Assembly: GCF_040183065.1 (NCBI RefSeq) | Contig: NC_091119.1 | Span: 209,130,298-209,194,297, forward strand | Length of the DNA: 64,000 bases | Origin: Periplaneta americana | Lineage: Eukaryota > Arthropoda > Insecta > Blattodea > Blattidae | Direction: 5' to 3' | Program-made: the position numbers and the translations under genes | Shown here: positions 24,470 through 36,919 of the stretch, in pieces | How positions within the stretch are numbered: position 1 is the stretch's first letter | Layout of the letters: every line of letters starts with the position of its first letter | Notes under the pieces: generated by a model | Databases searched by the model: none | The model's input: the letters and a program-made list of their open reading frames with translations, nothing else | What the model was told of the DNA's origin: nothing

Positions 24470-25206
24470 GGTGGGCCAGTCAAACGGAAAATTTCAAGGC
24501 GCAGAAGAAGAATGAAAAGTTACTTACTATATCAATTTTTTATTTTAGTAGGTTATTTTATGACGCTTTATCAACAGCTTAGGTTATTTAGCGTCTGAAT
24601 GAGATGAAGGTGATAATGCCGGTGAAATGACTCCGGAGTCCAATACCGAAAGTTACCCAGCATTTGCTCATATTGGGTTGAGGGAAAACCCCGGAAAAAA
24701 CCTCAACCAGATAACTTGCCCCAACCGGGAATCGAACCCGGGCCACCTGGTTTCGCAGCTAGACGCGCTAACCGTTACTCCACAGGTGTGGACTATTATA
24801 TCAATTTAATGAGTAGAAATCATAAGTACATGAATAACCATTAGATATGAAACAAGAAAAAAAATTCTTAAAAATTACGTTAGCCAAGTGACCTCCATTG
24901 AAACGCACACATTCTTCTAGTCTGGCGACGAACTGTTGCATAACGCCTCTGAGCATATTGACAGGTATCGAGCGACCTCTTCTCATATACGTTATTTTAG
25001 GGCTGGAATTGTTCGGGTGGATTGCCCCAAACACCTTCGTTTTGAGGTGTCCCCATATGAAGAAATCACATACGCTTCCCGTTAAATCAGGTGACTTAGG
25101 CGGCCAAGCGATATCCCCTTTCCGAGAAATGACGCGGCCCGGGAACAAAGCATTCACAGCATCCATCGAAATTCTTGCGGTGTGGCTTGTTGCTCTGTCC
25201 CGTTAA
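24470..25206 (-). pseudogene. Tc1/mariner-like transposase, C-terminal part
   Basis: The minus strand frame at 24,801-25,166 reads LFPGRVISRKGDIAWPPKSP, then DLTGSVCDFFIWGHLKTKVF, which contains the third catalytic region (SPDL...DFF.WG). The end matches the conserved helix RLEECVRFNGGHL. GGTGGGCCAGTCAAAC at 24,471-24,486 looks like the element's outer end. A SINE is inserted between this end and the coding part. The N-terminal half is not found upstream. Confidence 0.8.
24539..24796 (-). mobile_element. tRNA-headed SINE, family A, copy 4
   Basis: Minus orientation, full length. An 11-bp TATATCAATTT repeats at 24,528-24,538 and 24,797-24,807. It sits inside the transposon described at 24,470-25,206, so it is the younger insertion. 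Confidence 0.9.
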
Positions 25207-26600
25207 AACAGGAAAATGGGCGAGTTGTGATGTAAAATAGTTCTGTATCATTTCAATATATAGTCACTACATTTCCAGCCTCATTTTCAAAGAAGCATGG
25301 GTCGATTATTCCAGTTGATGAAATCGCGCACCATACCGTTATCTTTTTGGGAATGGAGAGGTTTCTCATGACCATTGAAATCAATTAATCGCAGTTTGCA
25401 ATAACGATGAGCACCATTCAACAAACCTTGGTAGAGACAAACAACTTTGTTACTAGGGAACGCGGAGATAGTGACGTCACCGCCTAAGGAGTCATAAATT
25501 GTAAAGTAAATAGGTAGAGAAGAGACGGTTATGTTCATTCCCACCCTCTGCATATGAACAGTATACTCCCATCAAATCTTTTCGTTTGACCGTACAAGTA
25601 GATTCTGAATACGAACAAAACCCGTTCCATAGTTCAGTACTGTACGCGTCGTAGAAAAAACCAATTCTGTGCTGAAACAAGTCATGACGATGCTTTGTGT
25701 AAATAATATTGCACAAAAGCAAACGAATTGTCTAAATAATAAACATGTACATATCAAAATTATATTACTATAGTTTTCTTAAAAACTACAAACGCAAAAC
25801 AAATTAAAAAAAAAATTGATCTACAAAAATCATAGAACGCCTCCTGCAACATTTTACATCGAAGTTTTGTTGTGGGTGCCTATGACTCCGGTACTGAATG
25901 CAGTAGAGAAGTGCAATGCCGTTAGTGGAATCCGTATACTAACTGAATTTTGACATGCAATGGCGCCGAACACTATTCGAAACGAAAAATCAGCCAAGAG
26001 CATATATGGTATACACAGATGAAAATACAAATGGCGTCAAATCTGCAGGAAAATGAATTAGTCAGCACAGAGGAAATGAAGAAGTCCTTGTGAGACAATG
26101 AAGGAATTTTGGCACGCATACCAAGTGTTTCGCCCACGGGCCAAACGTGTGCGCGTCTCAAGAAAATTGCAAAACTGGAGCGTGGCGTCAACCATAGTGG
26201 AACGAAACCTGCAATGATCACAAACTATGACATTATATACTATTTACCCTTCTTGTATTACATGATAAGCGGCACATATTCAGTACTAATCATACATAAT
26301 TTGACACATCAAGTTTTAATTAATTCATTCATTTCAGAAATCAACAAGTATATATGTTAGAAACACAAAAAATTACAAGATGTACAAGAATAACATTATG
26401 GACTCTATGCATATCGATTTCAAAACAGGCTGTACACCCTGTTATCATTTAATTTGTACAAAGTTAACTTAGTAGTAATTGGGAAGACTCATTAACATCG
26501 CCTACTGCTGACGATCAGGCCACATTTTCTTGTTCAGAAGGTAATTTACAAGTTGCATGTAAAATAATATCAGTAAATATTGGGTTGATGCGAACGTTTT
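25207..26600. other. Lipocalin intron DNA, no gene recognised
   Basis: Open frames of 60-90 residues at 25,287-26,360 have no recognisable domain. No splice-flanked exon was seen. Confidence 0.35.
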
Positions 26601-27020
26601 CATAGCGTTTTTTTTTTTTTTTCAGTGGCAGGGGTTTTTTCAACAGAAAACAGAAATTAATCAGTAATATATTCTCCTACATTATACACGACTCTCTGCC
26701 AACGCTCGGGTAGTTTTTCGATTGCGCGTCTGAAGAAATCTGCCGGTTTGGAGTTAAAGTCGTCAAGTCAAGGCGGAAATCTAAGGGCGCAAGATCGGGA
26801 TAATATGAGGATGTGGAATCACCTCCTAACCAAAAGTCCTAGACAATCATGTCAGCGGAGTGTGGCGTGCATTATCGTATTGCAGTCTTAAATTGTGGCC
26901 ACAAGACGTCTTGAGTTGTTGGCAATGAATGCCAGAACTTATGGTTGCAGCAATCCGTACAATAACTTTCGTACGGGATGTTGTTTTGAAACTACAGGAT
27001 AATTTTCTTGCAGTGCGTTC
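26600..27020 (-). pseudogene. mariner-type transposase fragment
   Basis: The minus strand reads LQYDNARHTPL (26,860-26,895), the second catalytic motif, and FNSKPADFFRRAIEKLPERW (near 26,703-26,765), the known C-terminal end of mariner transposases. The third catalytic region between them is frameshifted (IPHPHIIPILRP). Confidence 0.75.
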
Positions 27021-28059
27021 TCCGATGGCATTCTCTCCGTTACACGGTACAAATGTTTCGAGCCGCCTCCGCTGCCTTTACTTCTCTATTGAACTCTATC
27101 TTCTTTAGCCCAAAGAGAGCACAAACTTTCTTCAAATCCACGCATTTACAAGTACAACACTCCAAATAACAAATGACAAACGATAAACAATCTCCTAACA
27201 ACGCTACGAAAACCTTAAGGCGTAAGCAGCTAGAGCGAATATGATTGGACGTCTATAACAATTTTAATTTTATAAAATTTCACTGCTGTCATCGGCTGTT
27301 ACTGCTGCCAACATAACAGTTAGAAAATCACTACCAGTTGTATTTCTCAGTACCAAAATTCGAAACGAAGTTGGCAAAAGAAAATTCAACTTTCAAACTA
27401 GAACATCACCATAATCCACTGGCATATGTACTAATGGGGGAAAATGGTTAGATTTCACCCTTAGGGTATCAAGTAAGCTGATTCGGACTGTCGAGAAGAA
27501 CTAGGACACAAAAAGTGAACTTGAAAACAACATGTGAGCTCGATTGATCAAAATACAAACAAAATTCAGCATTTCTTTTCTCCCAATCTAAACTTATAGA
27601 TGTATTGCCAGTTGCTAAATCATTAACAAAATAATTTGAAATTCAGTTGGCGGTTTTGTGGCCAGTCATACCGCGATAAAAATGTTTGGATTATTTAAGC
27701 TAGTTTATTGATTTAAATTGTCCAAGTGTAGGAATGTACACCTCCAACTTCATAGAACAAAGTGCACTGTAATAATTAAGACGGCCATAGTCATTAATAT
27801 TCTAAAGCAGCAAGTATGAGATATGAAAGAAGTTCCAATTTCCTGAATTATTATTAACGAACCGACAGATATATTATACAAATTCGCAGTGTATCTGTTG
27901 CAGGTATTATAACAGGATGTCTCTCGTTAAGATAGGAAATTGAATGGGCGATTTTTCCCTCTAAAAGTCGACTTTTAAAGAAATAATTGCGAATTTCCTT
28001 GAAAACAATCTGGCAACTCTGGTCAGAACATATCGGTCAGCTTCAGTACATACGTGTGA

Positions 28060-29020
28060 GCAGTGATAGTGCGACTGTTCTGTCAAAAGTGCTTTATTTA
28101 GACTTTATCATGAACAAATTTTTAATTAGAAAAAGACAATCTGAACCAAGTTCTCGGTTAGATAACAGAAGTGCTACTTCAAATAATTTGAGCAAAAATT
28201 CCCTTCAGGATTCATAAAAGCGTAGCCTACTGCGTTTCGTAAATAAAGTGATGAAACTTGAAATATGGTTTTACGTGGCGTGGAGATGAGTGTCTTATAT
28301 GCGGAAATGTTTTGTCAAATCAGTCGATGGTGCCGTTTAGAAAGTAATCGTCCTCATGTACGCTAAACTTTTGGAAGATAATTTTTGGTGTGCGAACTAG
28401 CATATCTTGCCGTGAGACGAACTTTTTAAATGTAAGCATGCAGCACAAACAAACTTCAAGGATTTTTACAAAAAACTGAAGTTTTGGGAATGTTCGGTTA
28501 TAGCGGGTAAATTATTGCCCTTTCCTTTAGTTGAGAGTTTTGAAAATCGACTTGCTGAAAATGAAAAAGAATGTTTGAAGAAGTTAATAGCAAGCACCTA
28601 AATGCGTTACAAACTTCATTAACAAAGTATTTCCCGAGCTTATCCGTTTGAGAGTTAGAATGAGTAATTTCTCCTTTTGGTGAGATCAACATTCAAAATG
28701 CTACCAACCTGCCAACGATAAAAATGAGTTGATATATTTGTCATGCCATTCTACTATGATAACAACATTTCTAGACAATTCAGTGCAGCTTTTGGATTTA
28801 TGCGCGATGTCAGTATCCCACAATTGCAGAGAGGGCTGCCGTTTTCAACGTCATACTTGTGTGAATCAACATTTTTTACCATGAAAATAGTGAAATCTAA
28901 ACAAAGGAACAGTCTGCTGCATCTTGAAGATGATTTACGTGTTGGTCTGTCAACCATAACACGACGTATAGAGAAACACTGTGCAATTCACCAAGCGCAG
29001 ACTTCAAATTAATTAAAAAT
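28060..29020 (+). pseudogene. hAT (Buster/ZBED5-like) transposase pseudogene
   Basis: The plus strand starts MNKFLIRKR (28,110), then, after frameshifts, ECLICGNVLSNQSMVP (from 28,287), the BED-finger half typical of Buster-type hAT elements. The middle is shortened. The C-terminal frame at 28,743-29,012 has LPFSTSYLCESTF, KSKQRNSLLHLEDDLRVGLS and RRIEKH, the conserved hATC end. Disabled by stops. It lies within the long lipocalin intron. Confidence 0.85.
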
Positions 29021-30123
29021 TTGTAATAGGTGACTTCAAAAACGGTAATAAAAATCTTTTATCGGACATCCAGCATAGATAGGCTGGGATTTTTGACATA
29101 TTATATCTTTGTTTTCTTCTAATGCTGCTAGCTTTTTAGAATTGTCGATTGCGTGTTAACATCGACCTATCTACAACACTGGATGGCCGACACTACATAG
29201 AAGTTATCAGTGCCTATTTTCTGGCGGAACGCGCTGGAACGACTTTCCGGCACTTTTATTTTGCATTTTTCATCATGGAACCGAAATATGTGTGAATAAC
29301 TATCTTTTTGATATAATTTTTATTTTAATTCCGATTAGACCTTGAAAGTTTTAGTTGGACGAAAAGGAGGTTAAAAACGACAAAATTTTCGTGCAGTGAG
29401 CAGTAATCATCTCCTCGTCCGCTATAAAATATTCTACATAGAGTTCCACCACCTTTTTCTTTAGAAGAAAAGCTCTGGTTGTTATTATATCGTTATTATT
29501 AAAGACAAATAAGTGTGTCGCGATATCGTGGGCGTTCAGTAAAGTGTATCGTCAGTCAAAAAAGGTTGGGAACCAATGCATTAGCCTAACCTTTGTTCTA
29601 GCGACAATGAGAAAATGCTGTTCTCAATTAAGTAGATAACTGAATCTAAGTCAGGACTTAAATTCACAAGCCACAAACGGGGGGGGGCTAGATACCCAGC
29701 TATATGACGTGCATCAGTCTGCCCCTCTGAAGAAAAACAATCGCTAAACAGGAAAATTCTTTAGCCAACTTGATCGCCGCAATCTCGTTCTCGTCTCGTA
29801 ACTGCACTGATTTGTGTTACCCTTTATTGGATACAATCAATGTTACTGTTGCCATCTTGGTGAAAAGAATATTCATGATAAAAGACAGGCCGAATCACTC
29901 AGCCAATCAAAGCAAGAGTAGACGTTTGGAACCTGTCCACCGGGCGAAGAAAATTGACCAATAGGAATTTATGTTTTACGAATATTTGCAGTTATCACTG
30001 TTGAAGTACAAGGAAACTGGAAATTTGTAGACAAACTGGTTATATCTACCTACCTTAGTTGCTTCATTCGTAACAGAGACACGAATATTGCTAAGAGAAA
30101 TCGAAAATGGCTATGTAGCCTAC
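29021..30123. other. No gene recognised
   Basis: AT-rich intron DNA, with a run of seven or more G near 29,682. No coding signal until exon 1b. Confidence 0.35.
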
Positions 30124-30240
30124 CGTGTCCAGGTCGATATCCTTCTGGTACCACCTGCTGAAGAGGCGGCAGGAGCCCTCCGTCGTGGGGCACAGGGCAC
30201 CGGCCAGCAGCACCAGCACCAGCACCACCCGAATCGCCAT
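30124..30240 (-). CDS. Lipocalin exon 1b: alternative signal-peptide exon
   Basis: Codes for 39 residues in an open frame too short for usual ORF cut-offs. The start MAIR leads into a strong hydrophobic core (VVLVLVLLAGALC, residues 5-17), then TTEGSC, a plausible cleavage region, and C24 as the possible first disulphide cysteine. The exon ends KDIDLDT with donor GTAGGC in phase 0. Exon 1a ends HDFDMDQ in the same phase, so both can join LMGDWY of exon 2. The exon is GC-rich in an AT-rich setting, as are the other exons. It lacks the Cys-Pro pair seen in 1a. It may be an alternative first exon of the same gene or the surviving first exon of a tandem paralogue. The donor, frame and signal peptide are seen; use in a transcript is inferred. 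Confidence 0.62.
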
Positions 30241-30260
30241 GCCGGCCGGATGTGGGCTTC

Positions 30261-30284
30261 ACTGTCCCTCGCACGCATTAAATA
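30261..30284 (-). promoter_or_regulatory. Possible core promoter of exon 1b
   Basis: On the minus strand a TATTTAA box (30,284-30,278) is followed by ACAGT (30,265-30,261), like an arthropod initiator. The spacing, about 21 bases from box start to the presumed +1, is shorter than usual, so the call is weak. It would give a 5' leader of about 25 bases for exon 1b. Confidence 0.25.
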
Positions 30285-30599
30285 CGGACGCTACTTGACC
30301 TGGCATTTAACACCGGTTGCGAAATGTCTTGTACGCTTCTTATTCACAGTGTCTCGCCATTTTCGTTTTGAGCATTCAAATTCTCTTCTCTCTTCGGTTT
30401 CTAGTGCGAAGATGATGTGATAAAAAATTTTGAGGAATACAAAGATAGGATCCATAATGCGGAAATTAACGAGTTCATAAAAATTTAAAATGGGACTGCA
30501 CTGTACAATACTGTTAAAAATTGATACGAGCTAAGATATATTCGGAACATAATATCACTAAAACTAGTCAATTTTTCATCCAAGTTTAACACAATATTT

Positions 30600-31600
30600 C
30601 CAATTCAAATTCTAGATTCAACTGGATATTCGGTAAAGGAATTATTCTTGTTCGTTGGACAAAATTCGAGTCTTTTTGGACGAAAAAAATGTAGCAGCTC
30701 TCAGACTTTCCTCAAATTATGTTAAAATAGTTGTGCCAGTTCTGCAGTGTATTTTCGATTTGTGGAAAATTGTTAATGTAGAATTTCAAGAACACATTAG
30801 GTTATATAAATTTTAAAAGGTATGGACTTGTTTGTTATTTAGTTAGAAAACGGGAAGGATTAGAAACAAAGGAATCACTGAAAAATAAATCTGGAAAACT
30901 TTCTAATGATACAAAAGTTACCCTATACCATATCAGAAAAACTTTAATTCTTAGTTGCAAAATTCCTTTTATCTGACATGGGATTTAAATATCCTCTGGG
31001 TAAATTTCTAACGGATCATTTAGAGGAAGCTGAGTGGGGACAATTATCAGATATTGCAATCTGGAAATATCTTAAATTACTGAGCCTTCATCAATTAAAT
31101 TGGCAACATGCTCAATTTTATATATAAGAGATTTCTGATCTATACTAATAAAGAAATTGATACCGATGGTGAAGAATATATGGACTCTTGTTCAGAAAGT
31201 CAGTTTCCCGATGTAATTTCAGAATGTCAAGCGGTTGAAATTAGTGATGGAAATAGGATTAAGTGCATTGCAGGCTATGTAAGCAGATCAGTGAATTGCA
31301 AATGAACTTGAAATAGAAACCCAAGCTCATGAATCTAATCATTACTTACGACTGGCATATAATAGAGGGCAAATCAGATTTTGTTTCGTCACCGTTATTA
31401 AACGCTTATATTTTTTTCAAGTTCTCGTTTCCGAAATTCAAGAAGAAACGGAATGTATTAGGAATCAAAGATCATTAATCATCTCAGTGAGGTTAGAATT
31501 ATGTGCAAGTAAAGATATTTTCTGTAAGTGTTATGTTTGTGATGCAAGCAAACTTCTTGTGAAAACAAATGTAAAAGTGGCGACAAACATTTTTTGAATA
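30600..31600 (+). pseudogene. Unclassified transposase-like relic
   Basis: Pieces such as LDEKNVAALRLSSNYVK (near 30,675), KYPLGKFLTDHLEEAEWGQL (near 30,980-31,040), CIAGYVSRSVNCK (31,266-31,304) and CKCYVCDASKL (near 31,524) occur in order on the plus strand, with stops between. The CIAGYV-type segment recalls the end of P-element/THAP9-like transposases, but I am not sure of the family. Confidence 0.35.
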
Positions 31601-32750
31601 GCTAGGCCTATAGAAATATAAATTTTCAGTATATGTGAAGGAAAAAAGACGACGAAATTACAGACTTATAGTTAGGAAGAGATGCAGATAATTCGTATGT
31701 AAGTTCCATTTGTATTTTTTTAAATCATTAGATTAGGGAAAATTATTTCCAATTTAGAAACTATAATTGAATAAAACTACTATCATATGCTAGACGGAAT
31801 TACATATATATCCCAATATTTTAAGTAACAAACAAGTTGAATTAACAAATAATTTATAGTTTCGATTGTTTTAAGGTAATAAATAATCAATTTGCAGGTA
31901 TTTGCTCCTTATCGTCTTGTAATCGCGAGGTGACAGCTATCACGGTCGGCCGTGTGTTGTGACGTCACCAATCAAGCCTTCAGGCCTGATACATGCCAGG
32001 GACCTCGCTGAGACTCAGAATGATTCAGACAATGCAACAGCAGACCTGTGTTAAAAAAGAAGATATCAAAAACGGTTAGATTTAATGGCAAGAAAGGAAC
32101 AGTACCGATATGCTGCAACCGCTCGAGGACATGATTTCCACATACAGAACAGATGGCCACGAACTAGGATCTTCAGGAGACCTGGTCAACAGATGGTCTA
32201 ATTCCGTGCTCTTCAGTAAAAGGAAGCAGAATAGATCCTTTCATAATTTCATTCAATGGCTGAATTAGGCCGTAATCGCAAAAATAAATCTCGCATTGAC
32301 ATACGTATTAGTGACGTCTCCACGTGTGCGTTCCCGTCCCTTGAATCAGGAAAATAGCGAGTCTTTGATGTAATTTGAGTCGAGGCGATCGTTATGACGG
32401 ACATGTGAAGTCCTAGCTTCCAGGTTTTCTAGTATTTTAAGCCATCTTATCTGCTGTGTCCAGTAATCGTCTTATAGTTATGAAATATTGCAGAGTGAAG
32501 AGGGAAGTACATCTTAGGAAGGTAAACCAATACTGATGGTACCAATATTCTAGAATGAGTTGATCTTGCACAATAACTGAAAGCTAGTGCAAGACAAAAC
32601 AAATATGTTAATAGGTAAAACGTAGAAATTGTATTTAAATAATAATATATCTTTGTGTAAAATTGTTGTCTGTAATGTGTCTGTGATCTATTATATATAA
32701 TAAACCAATATATAGTTATGAAATGAATATACACTTCGTCTCATTACTTT
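31601..32750. other. No gene recognised
   Basis: AT-rich. Frames at 31,972-32,160 and 32,447-32,734 show no known domain. Confidence 0.35.
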
Positions 32751-32754
32751 AGCA

Positions 32755-33635
32755 ATTTGCTGGCCAGAATACCCCAGATCACATGTAGATTGCTCATTCC
32801 TATGTTAAAATCGGTTGCACTTTGAAGAGAACAACCGCCAGGATTGCCACCCGTCCGCCGTAAACGAACACGAGATGGCAGTACAGTCGCTAATGCAATT
32901 CAAATGGGAGTTATGACGTGGCTCCTTATGTAACAACTAGATAGCAGCATAGTAAACCTGACAAAAGTTGTTACCGTCAAAACCTATAACGGCGAGCAAT
33001 CTGGGTGTATATGATCTAGGAGAATACCGAAGGCTACACGTGAATAGACTAACTTGGGGTCGTACCCAATGATAGGTCTGAATTTCGTCTTGACAAAATA
33101 ATACAAGTAAAATTATTTGCAAAATCAATCTGTAACATGGCAAAATTAAGAATGAATGTACAAGAATGGTAACGTCTAGCTTTAACAATCATTTTCATGT
33201 ATCACAAAAACCACGGTAAGAGATTCCGAAGTGTCTAATTTCCAGCATCGTTATTGTTACGTTCACAAGAAAAAACGCTTTTTATACATAATTTAGGTTA
33301 CACATTGCTACAGTATGTTTCACTTTTTAGGTTTGTAATGGATTAATTTCAAACTGTAAATAGTGTTTGAAGTTACTTTCACCCCTGATCACATATCACA
33401 GACTGGCCATCCCCATGTTAAAAATGGTAACACGTAAAAGATAACAACCACCAGGATCGCCACTGTCGATTGGTAACGACCGCTTGATGGAAGTACATTT
33501 GCTCCGTGCAATTCAAATGAGAGTTATAACGTGACTTCTTCTGCAGTATCTAGATGGCAGCATAGTGAAATTGATAAAAGTTGTTGGCTTCAAATCCCAC
33601 AAGGCTGATCAATCTATTACATGTGATTTGGGCTT
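32755..33635 (+). repeat. Diverged direct repeat, two copies about 630 bp apart
   Basis: Copy 1 (about 32,755-33,015) and copy 2 (about 33,385-33,635) share, in order, CAGATCACAT/ATCACATATC, ATGTTAAAA, ACAACC(G/A)CCAGGAT, GCAATTCAAATG, GAGTTAT(G/A)ACGTG, TAGAT(A/G)GCAGCATAGT and ACAAAAGTTGTT-like words. It is not a family I recognise. A 369-bp spacer separates the copies. Confidence 0.7.
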
Positions 33636-34219
33636 TCACTAGCCTACCTTAATTGCAGCGCACTTCGATGATGTTTAAATAAATTACAATAAATGTTTCA
33701 AGTGGAACAACATTCTTAACTCAAATTTCTATATTCTTTTCTTCATTCTGTCAACAGCTGTTAATGCCACATGTACAAAAATAATTGAAAACCGTACGTT
33801 TGGAACGATGCAATGCTTGATGTAACAGATCTACATTGTAAATTTTGAATTTTGTAACACTGGGGGGAAAAAAAGAGGTTACTTTAGTAACTCACGTTAC
33901 GTGGCGCATGGTTGTATTTACTCGTATATCCTGTAAGCAAAATGCACAGGTAGTATTCAAGTCTAAACATGTCATAACTTAGCTGAGGTCACTGTCTCTC
34001 TCTTTAGAATAATATACTCGTACATAAATCTCAGAACAAGACAATTTTGTTCACCGAAAGAGTTGCTTGTAGCAAGAACTAACAAACTCGCGCGAAAATA
34101 GAAGAATGACACATTCCCGTAAGAAAACATGTTAAAGTTCACCTAATGTACTCCAAGGAAATATTGAAGTTGAAGACAAAATTATAATTTAAAAATTCAG
34201 TGCTTTTGTTCTTAATTTG

Positions 34220-36740
34220 TAGAATGGCCCGAACCTATAGGAAAATTAGTGAACGGATATATCTTTGGTCCTGTAATCTTGCCCATTGGAGCGTTTCGAG
34301 GGGAGATATAGCTAATGTGGTCGTAGTTGCGGATGTTGCAAATGAAACGTATGCAGGCATCATGAACGCGTTGTAATCTTTGGGCTTAATTGGAATTTAG
34401 ATCTGGAATGTCCCAGTATCAAAATGTGGTATCATCAATGTTTGTATGAGAATTCTTTTTAATTGAACGGGAAGAAACATTTTCAGACGATTTAACGAAT
34501 GTAGAACGGCGAAGGCGGTCTACATGAGTGCGTGACTTGGACAGTCCTCATTCATGTTCACACCTACATATTTAATATAGGGACTGAATGGAATTACAGA
34601 TTCATTTAATTCCACAGAATTTATAAAAGCGAATTTTAAAATGCGTGAGAGCCGTTGTTGCCAGATTACAACTGCCTGAGACTTAGTTGGATTAAACGTT
34701 AAGTCAAATTTTGTAGACCATGCTGACAATGAGTTCAAGCCACTGTTCAATTTGTCTACTGTCATTTAGAGTTTCAGGTCGCGTATGTGCATATATAGTG
34801 GCATCTTCAGGATAGAGCATGTATTTACTATGTTTTAGAGTCTGAAATATGTCATTTATGTAGACTGCAAACAGAAGAGGTCCCAATACGGATCGCTGGG
34901 GTACCCCCGCCTTTACTGCCCGCCATGTTGAATATTGGTTATTAAAAATTACACACTGCTGGCGGTCATAAAGATGGGATGAGAACCAGTTAACCGCGTT
35001 GTCAGAGAGCTGTAGGGCTCTGAGCTTGCAGAGGAGCAAGTCTATGTTCACGGATTTATTTTTTTTATTTTATTGGGTTATTTTACGACGCTGTATCAAC
35101 ATCTAGGTTATTTAGCGTCTGAATGAAATGAAGGTGATAATGCCGGTGAAATGAGTCCGGGGTCCAGCACCGAAAGTTACCCAGCATTTGCTCGTATTGG
35201 GTTGAGGGAAAACCCCGGAAAAAACCTCAACCAGGTAACTTGTCCCGACCGGGAATCGAACCCGGGCCACCTGGTTTCGCGGCCAGACGCGCTGACCGTT
35301 ACTCCACAGGTGTGGACATGTTCACGGAACCCAATGCATTCGTAAAGTCTAGAAATTTCATCACAGATTGTACATTGCTTCAGTTACTTAGACAATGACA
35401 GTAGCAGTACTATGTTCTGCACGGAAGCCAGATTGATACGGATCCAGCACGTTCAGATAATCAGAAAGTTGGTTGTGAATGATTCGTTTCACCGCCTTCG
35501 ACAGGGCAGGTAAAATGGTGATAGGAGCGTAATCGCGAAGTACGAATGGAGATTTAACTTTAGGAAGGAAATGAACAAAGTCTTTTTTCCAAATATTGGG
35601 GAAAGTTGCTCATTGAGGACTAAGATAATATAATATGTAAGATTTTGTTTACTAAAATAATGCTAATGCTATCTATACCAATCACCTTGGTTTTAATCCG
35701 TGTCAATGCTGGAAAGACGTGAAGTGAAGTGGAATTTTTCTCTAGTTAGACTTACGTAATTTTCCAATTCACTTATTGCATTCTGTCTTGCAGTTGCAGA
35801 TACGAAGTAGTCATTCAGTTGGTCTAGAGAGATAGAAATTGTTTCTTCCTGCTCTTTTGTATCCCCTAGTTCTATTGTTCCGAGTTTTTGCCACATAGTG
35901 CTTGGAGAGCCATCATCTGTATACTGCAGTTTTGCGTTTCTGAATGTCTGGGTTGTCTTGTTGCGTAAACATTTATAGGTCCTGAAGTTTAAGTCACATT
36001 TGTTACGCATGTTCTATATGCCTGTCACTAAATCCCGAATGGTAGTTGTAAGCCATGGAGCAAGTTGTCTCTTTGTGCGTTTCGTCTTTACAGGAGAATG
36101 TTTGTCATAAAGTTGGAGAATTATTAACTCTGTTTACTTTTTCGTCAGCTGTGTGTGCATGCCATATTGTTTTCCACGGTAGTTGTAGCGCGTCTTGTAT
36201 GTAGTAAAGCTGTCTCGTTGATATGTTTCAGGCCAGCATATTTTTAAGGAGAGGTTTAGGACATTTTAAAGAGTGTGCAATAATAATATGACCAGAAATA
36301 CCAGGTGTTCATAGTTGGCCATGTCAGTACATGTCAACATTTTTTGTAATAATTAGATCCAATAATATGTCTGGTATCGGTGTGTGATGGATAGGATTTA
36401 AAAGTAGAATGAATAAATCGAAGGACAGGAACATTTCACAAAGTTCAATTGTTTCACTGTTGGATGTAGCGAGCAGATTTGTGTTAAATCGCTCATGATT
36501 ATTACGTGTTCATAAAGCGGCAAAAGATTTAATAGAGGGGTTTCAAGATAGTTTATAAATCTCATTTTATGGGATTTATATATAATACAGAGAAGATATT
36601 TATAAAATGATACAGAAATTTCAATAAATAAGATTTCAGGATGAGCCGAATATTCATTAGGTGAGTGATGAATAATTTTAGGTTGTAGATTAGGAATATT
36701 GCAAGCACTATTAGCAGCAGGGTAGAATCTTCGAAGATAT
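34220..36740 (-). pseudogene. Jockey-like LINE with endonuclease and reverse transcriptase pieces
   Basis: From right to left on the minus strand: endonuclease-like pieces (PEILFIEISVSFYKYLL near 36,620; PDILLDLIITKNVDM near 36,350), a linker (frame 35,693-36,010), the reverse transcriptase frame 34,704-35,051 with GVPQRSVLGPLLFAVYINDI and MLYPEDATIYAH, and 34,520-34,765 with FDLTFNPTKSQAVV and YIKYVGVNM. The end reads QRLQRVHDACIRFICNIR (near 34,330-34,380). The normal catalytic (F/Y)ADD is YPED here and stops occur, so it is inactive. A SINE interrupts it. Confidence 0.85.
35055..35317 (-). mobile_element. tRNA-headed SINE, family A, copy 5
   Basis: Minus orientation, full length, inside the LINE's reverse transcriptase region. 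A perfect 11-bp ATGTTCACGGA lies at 35,044-35,054 and 35,318-35,328. Removing the SINE and one repeat restores continuity of the host LINE sequence. Confidence 0.92.
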
Positions 36741-36919
36741 TAAAAGCCTAGGCGAGCGAGTGGTGAGAGGGGACGTCGCTATCCTCGCTAGACAAGGGAT
36801 CCGAGCCCTTGAACTAGGCGCAGAACGATAGAGTAAACTCACTCCATTAGTACTCAAGGTGACACACGAAAACCAAGGCTTCGAGTTTTCAAATTCCGAA
36901 ATTTATATCGAGGGAGTGC

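Noticed and set aside
30088-30420. 110-residue plus-strand frame with His/Gln runs
   Set aside because: Antisense shadow of exon 1b; the His/Gln run is the complement of the GTGCTG repeats in the signal peptide.
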